Assembly: GCA_020744425.1 (NCBI GenBank)
Contig: JAGMUV010000024.1
Span: 930,001 to 994,000 of the forward strand
DNA: 64,000 nt
Direction of reading: 5' to 3'
Source of the DNA: Dactylonectria macrodidyma
Taxonomy: Eukaryota > Ascomycota > Sordariomycetes > Hypocreales > Nectriaceae
A model generated the notes under the pieces. That model did no database searches and was not told the DNA's origin. It was given only the letters and a program-made list of their open reading frames with translations. This document shows, piece after piece, positions 1 to 10,762 of this stretch (positions are counted from its first letter, which is position 1; every line of letters begins with the position of its first letter). Position numbers and translations under genes: made by a program.

Positions 1-81
1 TATCGCCGCGCTGGTTACAAGGAGCTTGGAAATGTACCGGAAGAGGACTACTACATTACAGTTTTTGCCAAGTCAGTGTGA
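1..81 (+). CDS. GNAT-type N-acetyltransferase, C-terminal end only
   Basis: Frame 1 is open from the window edge to TGA at 79-81 and encodes 26 residues. The start RRAGYKELGNV followed by a short hydrophobic strand resembles the last helix and strand of GNAT acetyltransferases (a '..AGFKE.G..' turn). The rest of the gene lies upstream of the window, so the assignment rests on this tail alone and is tentative. An unrelated protein ending in a similar strand cannot be excluded. Confidence 0.45.
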   Translation, partial: YRRAGYKELGNVPEEDYYITVFAKSV

Positions 82-1339
82 AGAAAACAGAACTGCTGCC
101 TCTTCTTACCAGCAGCTATCAAAGCCTGAACGAGGTTAAGCCTTGGTCTCAAACCAACAATTGAATTCGCATCCGCTGGTTAACTGTAATATAAAGCCAA
201 ACCTTGGCTATGATATAATGATAAGTTATAAAGAAAGAGAGAGACCCAACGCTATGAAAGCAAAGGACCCGTGTTCCAATTATCGGCCTCTTGCGTGGAA
301 GTCTAGCCGCAGAATGCTCCACGGGTCCTCAAAAGGCGGACTGCTCAGCCAAGACAGCGGGTTCATAGGTGTCGCTGTCACCAAGCTTCTGATCATCTCA
401 AGTGTCGGTAGACCATCATGAACCTGACCCCTTGTGTGCATGCGGCGACTTCTGCGACTCATTGCCCACTACCGACAAATCGCTAGCCAGGGCCTCATTC
501 ACGGCCGCCTTTCATCGTCTGTATTAAGACTGCGACATGTGAGAAGACGCGCCAGGAAGTAGACTGTTGTTGAACCTGCAAAGCAAGTTTTGGAGATGTC
601 TTATTGCCGCCGAATGCTGTTCCTCGTTTCTCCTGCTGAGGACAGAACTAATTGCAACGAGGTTGAGTCAGTATTTTCAGACGGGAAATTAAAATGAACG
701 TCACATACTTGCAAGCTTCCTCAATGCTGTTAGCATCGCTCCCCGGGACCGACCGCGACATTGATGATGATATATCAAGGCGAATATCAAGGAAAATATT
801 TTCATACATTCTAGAATATAAGCGACATCACCTAGCTAGCGACGCAGACGGCATTAAAATATGCGACTCGACACCCCGTATATCTATGCCTTATGCCCGA
901 GCTCTCTTGCTAACTACACCTTAGATAGGAGTTAATAACTAAGATAGCACTTAATATATAGGCTTACTACTGGCTCATTAAGAAATAACGGATGCAATGT
1001 GGGGATAGTGTGCTAGATTTTAACAAGCCTATAGATCCTAAGAGCCTTTAGTTTGGCTTCGTTCCCGTCACGCTATGATGGATGGATCTGCACATTTCAA
1101 GTCGCTCAAGGTACGGTTTTTCCATGTCAATTTAGGTCTGATGTAGCAATGATTTCTCCTAGTTTTAATACTGCTACTCCTAGCTGCTACTCTATTCCTA
1201 TCCCAAACGTGTCGAAGCGCATCTTCCATACACCGCCGCGTGCTGTTGGCATTTTTCCCCTTGGCTCGTGGAAGTTGTCTCCGTGCGTCTTTACTCCCAT
1301 TGCTTCCGTGAGGAAGTAAAAGCACATCAAAAAAACACT
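82..1339. other. Intergenic, no gene recognised
   Basis: Only short unrelated ORFs occur here. The 694-924 ORF is AT-rich and matches no family I know. Two stretches resemble half of the CGG-N13-CCG palindrome described at 28557: ATTCGCATCCGCTGG near 165-179 and CGGATGCAAT near 989-998. Without the second half they are probably chance. Confidence 0.4.
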
Positions 1340-2756
1340 CTAAGCAAAGATACCAGAGTCGCAGGCCTTGACAAAGTATCCGCTAGTGGATGTAAGGGTC
1401 GAGCCACCAGGGGTCTTGATCTGGAAGTGACTGCGTCCAACACCACCTCCATTGGCCCACAGCCAAGTCAAAGGGATCGCATCACCCTTATTCAGAGTCA
1501 AGGTTGTCGAGCCACCGATATAACCAGCCTCAGTTCGGCTAGCCTGGTAATTGGTGTTGGAGTCTGACCAAGCGCTGTAGGCATTGTCACCAGTCCAGAG
1601 GTAACCCCAGTTATCAATGTAGTCGCTGGAAGTTGAAATAGTGTACGTGCCAGACTCCTTCGCAATGAAAAATCCGTTGAACAAAAGAGCCGAGTAGCCC
1701 GAGGCGAAGCTGTTGCCGTCAGAGAGAGTAAGGGTCTCACTGCCAGAGGGCCAGTTGGGAGTGGAAAAGTCCAGGCTCTGAATTGTTCCGCTGAGTTCCG
1801 CGGTCAATCCCTTAAAGTAAGACGAGGTGAAGCCATTGCCTTCGGTATCGGCATTGTACGAGTGGGTGTACTTGCGGTACGCGATCCCGTTGGAAGCAAT
1901 AGTGGTTGCTACGGCGTAGGCGGTCTCAGTCGTGGTAGATGTCGTGGTCTCAATCAAGGTGGTAGTATCTGTCGATGTGGCAATAGTGGTCGTAGTACTG
2001 TGTAAGAAATGTCAGTTAATTCATTCAGTCTAATCCGTCAGGGCTTCATACATATCCACAACCGGGGTGAAGTAACCGGTAAAGGTGGTAGTCACAGTCT
2101 CGGGTGCTAGGGTTTGAAGCTTTGTGAGGGTGGTGGTAGGTGTGGCAATCGACAAGCACGAGCAAGCTTGAGAAATTTGAGCCTTGACCCAGAGGGCAGG
2201 GAAAATAGCTGAAACAACTTTGTCGTTGTTGCTACCACTGCTACCACGCTTTGCGACACTAGCAGCTCCAGTTGGCGCATAGTAGGCGCTGTTGAGGCAG
2301 GTAATGGTAGAGGTAGAGGTTGTAGTCGTAGAAGTAGCAGTTGCAATCTACGACAGGTTAGCAGGGCTCTCAGAGCCGGGTCGATCTACGTACCTCGGTA
2401 GTTGTTTCGACAGTGGTTTCAGTGATGGTGGTGTGCTGAATCGCAGTCTCGACACTGGTAATTGGATCCACAGTCAAAGTGATGGATGCAGTGTCCGTCA
2501 CAGGAGTGGGCGTGATGGTGACGGTGGTAGTTCTGAGGATTGATCAATATTTCGTTGCTTTCATTGCAGCGCGTTCATCTACTCACTTCGTTTGCGTTGA
2601 GATGGAGAGGTAACTGGAGCAATAAGAAGTCGCTGCGGCAGTTGCCTTCAACTGTTTAATGATGAGTGAATTGATGCCACAGAACAGCTTGTCGCTAACG
2701 ACAAGGGCGGAAGCCGCCGCAGGCAGAAGGACAACAGGGGCGAGTTGCAGACGCAT
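1340..2756 (-). CDS. Secreted GLEYA-domain (adhesin-like) protein
   Basis: Exons on the minus strand are 2756-2587, 2532-2394, 2347-2052 and 1997-1340. They join in frame to 420 residues with three GT..AG introns of 46-55 nt. Residues 1-17 form a signal peptide (MRLQLAPVVLLPAAASA). Residues 57-105 are a Thr-rich stalk likely to carry O-glycans. A Lys-Arg pair near 136-137 could be a Kex2-type cleavage site. The C-terminal ~165 residues match the GLEYA/PA14-like lectin fold seen in yeast adhesins: SSYFKGLTAELSG near 256, DNWGYLWTGDNAYSAW near 329 and LTWLWANGGGVGRSHFQI near 378. The protein probably acts at the cell surface in carbohydrate binding or adhesion. No GPI signal is visible at the C-terminus, so it is probably secreted or held by another route. 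The fold assignment is firm; the ligand is unknown. Confidence 0.85.
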
Positions 2757-2840
2757 TTTTGCTGGTGGCTTTGGAGGGGAAGAGTGAATGTTGAGGATGA
2801 GATGCAAAGCACTCCAGATGATGAGGCATCGTGAACGGAG

Positions 2841-2848
2841 TATATATA
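2841..2848 (-). promoter_or_regulatory. TATA box of the GLEYA gene
   Basis: TATATATA lies 85-92 bp upstream of the GLEYA ATG, a plausible distance for a fungal core promoter. Confidence 0.45.
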
Positions 2849-3885
2849 CATATTCATCCTCTCATGGACGTCGAGCCGCCTTTGCATACGTACTCGTCAA
2901 TAGCTTAAAAACTTCCAATAGCTCGAATCAAACTGGGCTAGAACAACAGGGTGGTGAAGTAGTTTCAATACTTCAGGCCCACTATATGGGTCCAAACCCA
3001 GCTGTCTGAGACCGGGAGGAAAATGACCAAAGAGTATTGCAGCTCTAACAGTGGTCTCCAGATTGATCACGCAACCTAGCAAACAACTTTTTCGTGAATT
3101 GAATGAATAGGAGAATAATTCGTACAAAAAAGCACACAGGGGGTTAATCACCCGGATTACAAACTACAGACGATAGCTGTTCAGGTCGTGGCCTCACTGA
3201 CGATGCATAATTTTGTGGTCTTGATTGACGCAAAGCGCTCCAGAAACCTTACTGGAATAATGCATTCTAACTCGCGATTATCGTCTCTCTGTGGTCGACT
3301 TCAGCCAGCCATATCGATATTCCCTCGCGTCTAGAAACGGGTTCACCTCTTCGGATGTCCACGCAAGCCAACACAAACCTCCCCCAAAACGGAAATTCAG
3401 CTGCTTCGCTCCTCCGCGTTGGCTAGAAACAGTTGGACAAACCTCCGCGAACTTTCCCCGTAACGTCCTAGCAGCTTGGCGACCATGCTTTAAAGGGCAA
3501 TCGATATTCAGGGATTCAAGCATGAGTGGGGTTGAGAATCGAACAACTGCCGAGGAGGAGAAAAAAAGAACGCAGAGAGCCACTAAAAAAACGTTTATAG
3601 TAAAATGTCTTGCGTCAGCGTGGCCGAAAACCAATAGTTAGACCATGGGGGGATGCTTGTAGCCGTTCGGATAGGCTCGTTCACTCCGGCGTTAGTAGTC
3701 ATCACTAGGCGATGATACGCTGTAGAAATCTAGACCTCACAAGTTGCATGGACTGATCAATATTGTACCTCGCACTTGCCACATTACACCGCATGTCAGC
3801 TGTAATTATCTAGAGCCTCGGGTAGATCAACAGGGTTAAATGAATAGATAACAACACAAGATCCAGGCTTGCGCCGGCTGAGGGT

Positions 3886-3886
<1 letters not shown>

Positions 3887-3932
<46 letters not shown>
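3887..3932. repeat. (AG)23 dinucleotide microsatellite
   Basis: Forty-six bases of uninterrupted AG. An uninterrupted run of this length is expected to be polymorphic between isolates. Confidence 0.97.
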
Positions 3933-3936
<4 letters not shown>

Positions 3937-5109
3937 GGCGTCGTAGAGGCCCGAATCCCTGGAAATCTCCACCAAGTTAGCTCCGAGACAGGCAATGATC
4001 GTGGAGAGCTGAAGGCCGAATCTGGCCAACATGGAAACCGGCGGTGAGTTGTTGGAGCTGCGGTAGGCCTTCACGAGTGGAGAATGGGATGGAATCCGGC
4101 ATGGGAAGTGATGCTTTTTTTTCTTTATGCGATTAAAGATATCGCCCTTGTCTTTTGCGCCAGCAGCTCGCCTTTAACACAGAGGACAGCAAGTTAGTAG
4201 TCTTCTTGCGTGCTCCTTACAGCTTGCCTGCTGAATAAGAGGGGATCTCTGCAATTTTTCCATTTTGTCTACGGGTGGGATGGCAGTTCTGTAGATTTAG
4301 AAGCCATCACCGGCTCGCCATCTTAGAACACAGAGAATGGCTGTGTAGCGACGGGACTTATGGCATAGTCCATTTTTAATGCCATGAGCATGATCCCGCA
4401 TGAAATGCAGGGGCGAAGGTGGCGTTAGCGATAGCGTTCTAGGAGCATGCCTATTACTTGGCAATTAGAATAGACAGTTGAACCTCACGTGAACTATTGA
4501 TCTGGATTGGATCTACAGCATCGAATCTCCTTCCGGGATGTGTTCTGTAGGTCGATCGATGCACGGCCGTTGCCCCTCCTCTCTACGGCTGGCGGATGAT
4601 GAGTGATCGACATGATCGGGAGCGGTACCGATGAAAGATCTTCCCAGCTCTGTTATACAGGGGTTTGAGGCACATCGTGCAACATGCGATGCAGCGGGCG
4701 AATAAGCCTATCGGGCCACTGTTGCTTGATCAGCCTGACAAAGGATCTCATATGATAATTTGCATCGAATTTTAAATGCGACATTCAGCTTGCGACTTGA
4801 TGCATCGTCTTGGCAAGTACTATGGCAGACCTTCGTGTCCGGATCAGCCGGGGCATCGTTATTTTAACGATCACAGCAAATTAGTAGTTTGTATGTAGAT
4901 AGGGAGACATCAACGTGCAACAAATATCCCTTTTACTGTTCGTACATAATTACGATTCATTCTTCTTGTGCCTTCTGTCCATCACTGTCGGTTTTCACGA
5001 AGCAGGCCACGTCCGCGATATTATTGTTGAAGTCGTTCTCAACGTGCCCAAAGAGAACATATTTGAGAATGCCATGTGTTGATGGAAAAAGGAAGAGTCC
5101 ACTATCAGC

Positions 5110-5647
5110 TATTGCTAGAGGCCAACGTCACTCTGCCACGTGCCATGATCTGCATCTTCTTCCACACAACCCAGATGCCGATGTCGGATTCATCCTCATG
5201 GACATAGGGTAGGTAAAATGCGAGAAACACAAGTGCACATATGTTTGTTCTCACCATGGCATTCGTCTTCGCTCTAGATATGGGTCGCTAACCTTGTGTT
5301 CATCAAGGTTGACGTGGCTTATGGTGGAATGATTCATGTCCTCGTTGACGTGGCTCCTGTGGACATTAAAATTAAGATGGCAAATAGACCAAACCTTGTC
5401 GAGGCTGTCAAGCGGGCCAACAGGGTCTTTGCGGAACAAGCCGACTCAGAACCCCAACACCCGGGGTACTAGCAATCTCGTGTTCATGGGGCCTCTTGAG
5501 GACGAGCGAGATGACAAGGCAGCTGTTAGCACTGGGATCGAGCCTCTCCCTCCAGGTCTTCCTTCCGTAAAGAAGTACTTCATTGGGGGGACTGTGGAAC
5601 TGGGAGCTGTGCCAGCCCGGCAGTTCTCCATGCGAGAGGCAATCTAA
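5110..5647 (+). pseudogene. Broken proline racemase / 3-hydroxyproline dehydratase-like gene
   Basis: Three family-like segments lie in the right order but in different frames. HNPDADVGFILMDIG (about 5168-5210) resembles the '.PDADFG.IFM...G' segment. VDVAYGGMIHVLVDVAP, followed by an NRPNLVEAVKRANRVFAEQ helix (about 5307-5438), matches the 'DIAYGG.FYA.VDA' core. GTSNLVFMGPL (about 5466-5498) matches the 'GV.N.VF.GPL' segment. Stops separate them (TAG after MDIG, TAG after EPQHPGY). The catalytic CGH and 'DRSPCGTGT' cysteine motifs are not found. No intron arrangement restores one frame, so this is a decayed gene. The family acts on proline or hydroxyproline. Family assignment is fairly confident; exact borders are not. 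Confidence 0.55.
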
Positions 5648-7639
5648 CGCGGGATATCCCTTCTACCATTGCATTTTGTTAGCAACAGAGCTTTTCGGTC
5701 GCACTGATGACAGTCAAGGTCAGAGACTACCCTGCACTGCGGCAGCCCGCGGATCAAACAGCTATACGAGAACATCGTTCTAGACCAACAGATCTACGTA
5801 GTATATCCCGAAGATTCTCGGATGGGAGCCACAGAGGAAGAAGGTGGTGTCCATTACGTGATGATTGATTGGCTTATTCTACTAGAAACAAGTCGGCGGT
5901 AACAGCGTGCCGAGGATGTTTCTCGACAAAACGTTAGTCTAGATGGCTGCTTATTGCTTGCCTCAAAACAAGACACTCCAGCGTGCATTGGCGTGATTGC
6001 CGCCAGCCATCCTGTCGGAACAACACGCCTTGCATTCAGCTCTAAGCCGATGGCTCCTTGGCAATTCGATTGGTGACACGGGTGGCGTCTCAGATACGGG
6101 TCGCTTCATCAAAGGCCGGGCTTTGTGCGGCGCGTACAAGACCCAGTAATACCGGTACATCAACACGAAGCCGGCATAGACCTGGGGTAATAAGCCATGG
6201 GATTTTTAGGCGATGTCAACATGGGATGATGGTTAATATGCGATCAAACGAGATCAATATTGCTGAATGCTACGCTGAGCTCACCTCATTTGCCTTCAAG
6301 GTAGTTGATCTCGCCACTCTTCCTTGTCCTGCAGCAACTGTCCCCCTGTTCCTTACCCCACTAAATATCCCCTGGCCCCTGCTGTAGTCTTTATTCTCCC
6401 CTGTCCCCTATTGCGGGTAAAAATGCCTCGCTGTGAGCCGCGTCCAGTGAGCAGTGAGGGGTTAGTTAGTGGCCACTGCGGAAGCCGGCGAGCTGTCAGT
6501 CTCGTCAAAATGAAACGTTGGAGCAAGAGGTGGGCCTCGTACTGTAATGGCTAGGACCATTTTTTCTTTTTAGCGGCGTTTCGTCTTTGGCGAGCGCCAG
6601 CGCCATGGGATTTATCGACGAATCCGCTGGACTGGGCGACACTCTGGGCCACTTGGATCGGGAGCCAACGCTAAAATCCAACAAATCGAGATGTATTCGA
6701 TTTGTTGAAAATTCTTCCTTTGTTTCTTTGTCTTTCTTTTCTCCGATTGCCGCTGTGGATGAAAGCCCCTTTTCCACTTGCTGAGACGCCGGGGCGGTTT
6801 GAAGGTTTACCAGGTCCATGTCTTGCCCCTTGCATGGCAAAGGCCGAAGCAAGGGGGACCCAGAACCTTCTGAGAGTGTCATCAAGTGACAACCCCGGAG
6901 ATGAGTTGGGATGAAACGTGTAGGGCGCTTTATGTAATTAACTTGGGCCACTGTCTGCCGGGTGCTTTCTGGCACAGCGCTCGGTTACGCATCCCAAAGA
7001 GATGAGATGACAACACGGAAAAGTATCTTTATAGTTTATTCATGGACGAATTTTTGTTGGAGGATCTGTCTTTCTTGGAGCCTCTAACATCATCAGTCTT
7101 TATCGAAGCCCGTCTTTGTTAGAACCTTTCTCAGAGCCACTGTCTTTATTGTAGCCGTCTTTGTCCCACCTTTTCTAGGACCCTCCTCGAATGCATAACC
7201 CCGGAGCAAAGCAGACGGGACGAAACATGCTGGACCCGGTCCGCAATCAAATCGAAGTTTGGTGGCCGAGGCTGCAGGGATCGCCACCCCAATGCACGCG
7301 CCAAAGACGGGACGATGAGACATGGATTACGTGCCCCATCCATACTAAGCAATTAACTTGAGGTCTGTACCAAGCCGCCAAGCCATCAACATGGTCCGTG
7401 ATGCATAACCAACAGTCTGGACTGGAGGGGGGGCGTTGAACTAGAGTCGACAACTCCAGTATATAAGATCCCAGAGCCGCCCGATCAAACAATTCTGTCT
7501 TCTTCAGGCTCATCTGCGTCTTTGTCACTCCTTTTACAATCCAACTTCATTCCTTACCATCGCGGCAGGAACCGTTCATTCGTTCATCCACTCCTTTACA
7601 CAACAGTCCCGGTGACCCTACCAAACAACTACCTTCAAG
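5648..7639. other. Intergenic with possible further coding relics
   Basis: At about 5750-5905 one frame reads a plausible protein-like stretch (VVYPEDSRMGATEEEGG and onward), unassigned, possibly another gene remnant. On the minus strand about 6200-5963, a segment beginning YAGFVLMYRYYWVLYAPHK resembles the end of a membrane protein, but no gene can be built around it. The minus ORF at 6505-6975 has no family features. TATATAAG at 7460-7467 belongs to the next gene. Confidence 0.35.
7460..7467 (+). promoter_or_regulatory. TATA box of the CAP-domain gene
   Basis: TATATAAG is 173 bp upstream of the ATG at 7640. The region between is pyrimidine-rich, as is common in 5' leaders of well-expressed fungal genes. 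Confidence 0.5.
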
Positions 7640-8365
7640 ATGCATTTCTCCGCCCTCTTCATGTCCACTCTGGTTGCCAATGCCGCAGCCTGGAACTTCC
7701 CCTACCGTGGCGGCCACCGCTGGCACACCAAGGTCGTCACCGAGGTCGAGATCGTCACCGAGGCTTACACCGTCGTCGCTCCCGCCACTACTGTTGCTGC
7801 TGTTGTCACGACCGCTGCGGCTGAGGCGCCCCAGGTCACTCTCACCACTTTGATCACCCGCAAGGCTTCCACCTCCACCTCCAAGACCACCACTGCGGCT
7901 GCCAAGACCACCGCCGTCGCCGCCGATTCCTCTTCCTCTTCTCTCACCACCGACCAGCAGAACGCTCTCGATGCTCACAACGCTGCTCGAGCTGAGGTTG
8001 GCAACGCTGACCTTGTCTGGGATGCCGACCTTGCCGCCGATGCCCAGGAGTGGGCCACCCACCTCGTCTCCGTCGGCAGCCTCGTCCACTCCAGCACTGA
8101 CGGCCAGGGCGAGAACCTCTACATGCAGTCCGGTACCGATGCTCCCTACAAGAACGCTGTCGACGCTTTCGTCAGCGAGAAGAGCCTTTACAACGGCGAG
8201 GCCATCTCCTCCACCAACTACATGAACTTCGGCCACTACACTCAGGTTGTTTGGGGCTCCACCACCAAGCTGGGCATGGCCACAGCCACTGGCTCCAACG
8301 GCGAGGTCTACGTCGTCGCCCGCTACACTCTCCCCGGTAACTACATTGGCGAGACCCCTTACTAG
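7640..8365 (+). CDS. Secreted CAP/SCP-domain (PR-1-like) protein
   Basis: An uninterrupted 241-residue reading frame with strong C-ending codon bias, suggesting high expression. Residues 1-17 are a signal peptide. A Ser/Thr/Ala-rich linker spans about 45-102. The CAP domain runs about 105-238, with the entry helix NALDAHNAARAEVG (108-121), GQGENLYMQSG (155-165), the signature GHYTQVVWGSTTKLGMA (198-214) and the closing YTLPGNYIGETPY. The conserved histidines (H113, H199) and Glu158 of the CAP cavity are present. Fungal and yeast CAP proteins (Pry family) bind sterols and fatty acids outside the cell, and some act in virulence. The precise role here is not deducible. Classic CAP cysteines are sparse, as is usual for fungal members. 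Confidence 0.93.
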   Translation: MHFSALFMSTLVANAAAWNFPYRGGHRWHTKVVTEVEIVTEAYTVVAPATTVAAVVTTAAAEAPQVTLTTLITRKASTSTSKTTTAAAKTTAVAADSSSSSLTTDQQNALDAHNAARAEVGNADLVWDADLAADAQEWATHLVSVGSLVHSSTDGQGENLYMQSGTDAPYKNAVDAFVSEKSLYNGEAISSTNYMNFGHYTQVVWGSTTKLGMATATGSNGEVYVVARYTLPGNYIGETPY

Positions 8366-9265
8366 ATGTCAGCTTGGCATTCCAAGGATCGCAAGGTCCT
8401 AGCCATGCGATGGGACTGCAGAAGAGGAGAGGAAACAGATGGTCATGTTGGATTATTACTTTAGATATACCTGTCGCTTGTCTTCATGCGCCTGCTGCTT
8501 TATAGCTCTTCATGAGTTCCGAGGCTTATCAGTCAAAGGGTGACTGGGGGTTCGACCGCCGATGAAGACATTCTGTAGTAATCCATTTCTTGACCTCATT
8601 GCCACTTGATCCAAGCCAATGTGATACCTCCAACTGTACCTATATTTTCACGTGTTGACTGTTGCTGAAAATTAATTGGCCCGGTTCCACACAATGAAGC
8701 CTACGGGTGTTGAGCAGATGTATGTAAGGTCGAAAAAAATAGCGGCAATATTTTATCTAGGGTGCAGCGAGAAAGCACGCTCTTAGTGGCGGCTCGGTGT
8801 TCCAAACCAGGTGTAATGCCTTATCATCCCATGTACTGTTCCTAGGCTGGTTCAAGGTCTTGACAGCATTATACCCGCCACATAAAAGCGAGTAAACTCT
8901 TGCGTTGGAAGAATCGAACCAAATCCTTATGCTTTACAAATGTCTAGTTGGAGATTCAGATATCGCAAATTGGTCACTTATAGCCAGTAGGCTATATTTT
9001 TGGTGTTTATATTACGTTGCCTTCATGAGATGTACTAAAGCATTGAATGCATTGGTGAAGCAAATGCCGAAAAACCTGACAAAATGGTGATTGAAAGCAG
9101 TGGGCAAGAAAGAGGTGGTCAAAAAGATCGGCCAATAGGGATTTGGCGATATGGAAAAGTAGGCATATACATAGCCATCACAGTCAAGAAGAACAAGGCG
9201 ATACAGCGGTATGTGAATACTTTATTCAAACGGGGTATCAATAAGAAAGCGTAAAGTCGGATTCG
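8366..9265. other. Intergenic between convergent genes
   Basis: It holds the 3' ends of the CAP gene and of the nuclease-like gene. A 61-codon ORF at 8905-9090 shows no family features. Nothing else is supportable. Confidence 0.5.
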
Positions 9266-10762
9266 CTAAGATGGCAAAGTCTTGGGAGTGAACAATCTCT
9301 CGACCCAGGGCAAGAAACTCTTCTGCGACCAAGAAGCAAGCGCTCGCAATGTAGCAAGAATAGTGTATAATCCAATCAAGCCTCTTGTATCGCCGATGAT
9401 GATGTCTTCGACAATTTCCTGAAAGCGCACGGTCAGTTGGTATCCAGAGACGGAAGTGGACGAGACACATACAACGTAGGTGCCTCTGTCACAAGCAAAC
9501 AGTAGACGCCACTCGTGCTCCATGATGATGATGAGAGGTATTGTAATGATTGGTTCGGCAGCGGCAGACGACGTCGCTTTGAAGAGCTCAATGCGCTGAT
9601 GCCAGGCTGCGATCCAAATGCCCACCTGCAGCCTCGCCTCCTCGGCTGCACCAATGCCAATCTTTGTTTCGACAACCATGGCAATCGGGTCGTATCTAAC
9701 AGGCCCGTATGTAGTCTGATTCACGCATCGATGCGGCTCCGGAAGACTGATCAAGGTCTCACGGATTCGTGCTGACGTTGATGCATCTGGGAGGGCTCGA
9801 ACGCCCCAGTCGACCATCTTGGCGCGCGTGTAGTCGTACACGGAGGAAGCCTGCATCTCAGGGATGAAGGGTTTGCTTATCTGCGCCGAGATGAGAAGAT
9901 CACGGCGCAGGAAGGAATAGGGTGCAAAAGCCAGCTTCAACAAGGGTCCATGAACTTCGAGGTTCCAGGCAGCCTCAGACGCTTCCTCGTCTTGGCATGT
10001 ATTCGCCGCCGTTTCGATTTCACGAAGCGCAGCCAATTCCTTGACGTGCCGGCCGGTCGGGTCTGGATCATCTGCCACAGCGCCATCCTGATCAAAGAAC
10101 CAGTATGGCTTCACCATGTTCCTTCGGTGTGTCGCTCGGATGTCGGGTTCGAGTACGCGAGGTAGGAACTCCTCCCGATGGAGCGTAATGTTGACGATGC
10201 GATCGTAGGTAGGCAGCATGTTGTCAGGGAGTTGTGTCGTGGGGTCATCTTCAATAGGCGTAAAGAATACGGGCTTTTTTAGGAGCTTGAGTGTGGATCG
10301 TTTGACCGGACTCGAAGACCGGGCGGACGAGCGTGTTGGGGAGTGGGCAGAAGATGCTGACGACAGGCTTGGAGTTTGTCGAAAGACAGGGCGGGCTGGC
10401 AGGTTGATGGTGGAAGTATTTGGGATCGTTCGAAGGGCAGCAGGCCCGCGGGCCAGAGCATTTGGAGTCTTTTCATTATCGAACGGGTCGTCTGGGAGAG
10501 AGCTGAGCTGTTCGTCGTCGACGTCGCCAATGCTGTCGTTGGGGCGGGGTCGTTTGGGAGACCTTCGATCGTGAGAGCTTCGTGTTGGCGTCGAGGCGGA
10601 TGTCGGCGGAGTAGGCATGTCGTTCCGGCTGCGCTTGGTCTCCGACCATTTGAGCTCTGGTGTGGCTTCGCAATGTATCTCGCCGTGTCGCGAAAAGTTG
10701 GCGACCGAGTCAAGCCAGCGCTCGATGAAGGCGTCCAGCAACTCGGTTCCTGGGTGGTTCAT
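9266..10762 (-). CDS. Fungal PD-(D/E)XK nuclease-like protein
   Basis: A single-exon frame. The likely ATG at 10762 (MNHPGTELLDAFIERWLDSV) gives 498 residues; an ATG at 10798 would add 12. The N-terminal third is a low-complexity Ser/Pro/Arg-rich tail (SPKRPRPND, SPTRSSARSSSPVKRS) suggestive of a nuclear protein. The C-terminal half matches the fungal 'PD-(D/E)XK nuclease-like' family: VHGPLLKLAFAPYS, then YDPIAMVVETKIGIG with a D-x6-E-x-K arrangement, followed by EEARLQVGIWIAAWHQR (Q-x3-W). These residues would form the metal site, so activity is possible. The family is common in filamentous fungi and its substrate is unknown. Confidence in the fold is good; in biological role, low. Confidence 0.75.
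   Translation of the reverse strand: MNHPGTELLDAFIERWLDSVANFSRHGEIHCEATPELKWSETKRSRNDMPTPPTSASTPTRSSHDRRSPKRPRPNDSIGDVDDEQLSSLPDDPFDNEKTPNALARGPAALRTIPNTSTINLPARPVFRQTPSLSSASSAHSPTRSSARSSSPVKRSTLKLLKKPVFFTPIEDDPTTQLPDNMLPTYDRIVNITLHREEFLPRVLEPDIRATHRRNMVKPYWFFDQDGAVADDPDPTGRHVKELAALREIETAANTCQDEEASEAAWNLEVHGPLLKLAFAPYSFLRRDLLISAQISKPFIPEMQASSVYDYTRAKMVDWGVRALPDASTSARIRETLISLPEPHRCVNQTTYGPVRYDPIAMVVETKIGIGAAEEARLQVGIWIAAWHQRIELFKATSSAAAEPIITIPLIIIMEHEWRLLFACDRGTYVVCVSSTSVSGYQLTVRFQEIVEDIIIGDTRGLIGLYTILATLRALASWSQKSFLPWVERLFTPKTLPS

Larger units (their letters stand above)
2757..5109. other. Long intergenic region with an AG microsatellite
   Basis: Apart from the GLEYA promoter and the AG repeat at 3887, I see no supportable gene. 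Two overlapping opposite-strand ORFs (3278-3634 minus, 3291-3641 plus) have no recognisable features and no splice-linked partners. The minus ORF at 3796-4074 simply translates the AG repeat into Leu-Ser repeats. Confidence 0.45.

Noticed and set aside
3278..3641. Overlapping 118- and 116-codon ORFs on opposite strands
   Set aside because: No signal peptide, domain or splice partner, and the two frames shadow each other almost completely.
3796..4074. Leu-Ser repeat ORF (minus)
   Set aside because: It is the translation of the AG microsatellite.
5963..6200. Minus-strand segment YAGFVLMYRYYWVLYAPHK as a transporter end
   Set aside because: Hydrophobic and protein-like, but there is no upstream exon to complete a transporter; too short to call.
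6505..6975. 156-codon minus ORF
   Set aside because: Low-complexity composition, no family match, and competing ORFs on the other strand.
7547..8236. 229-codon minus ORF, Gly/Val-rich
   Set aside because: Antisense shadow of the CAP-domain gene, produced by its strong codon bias.
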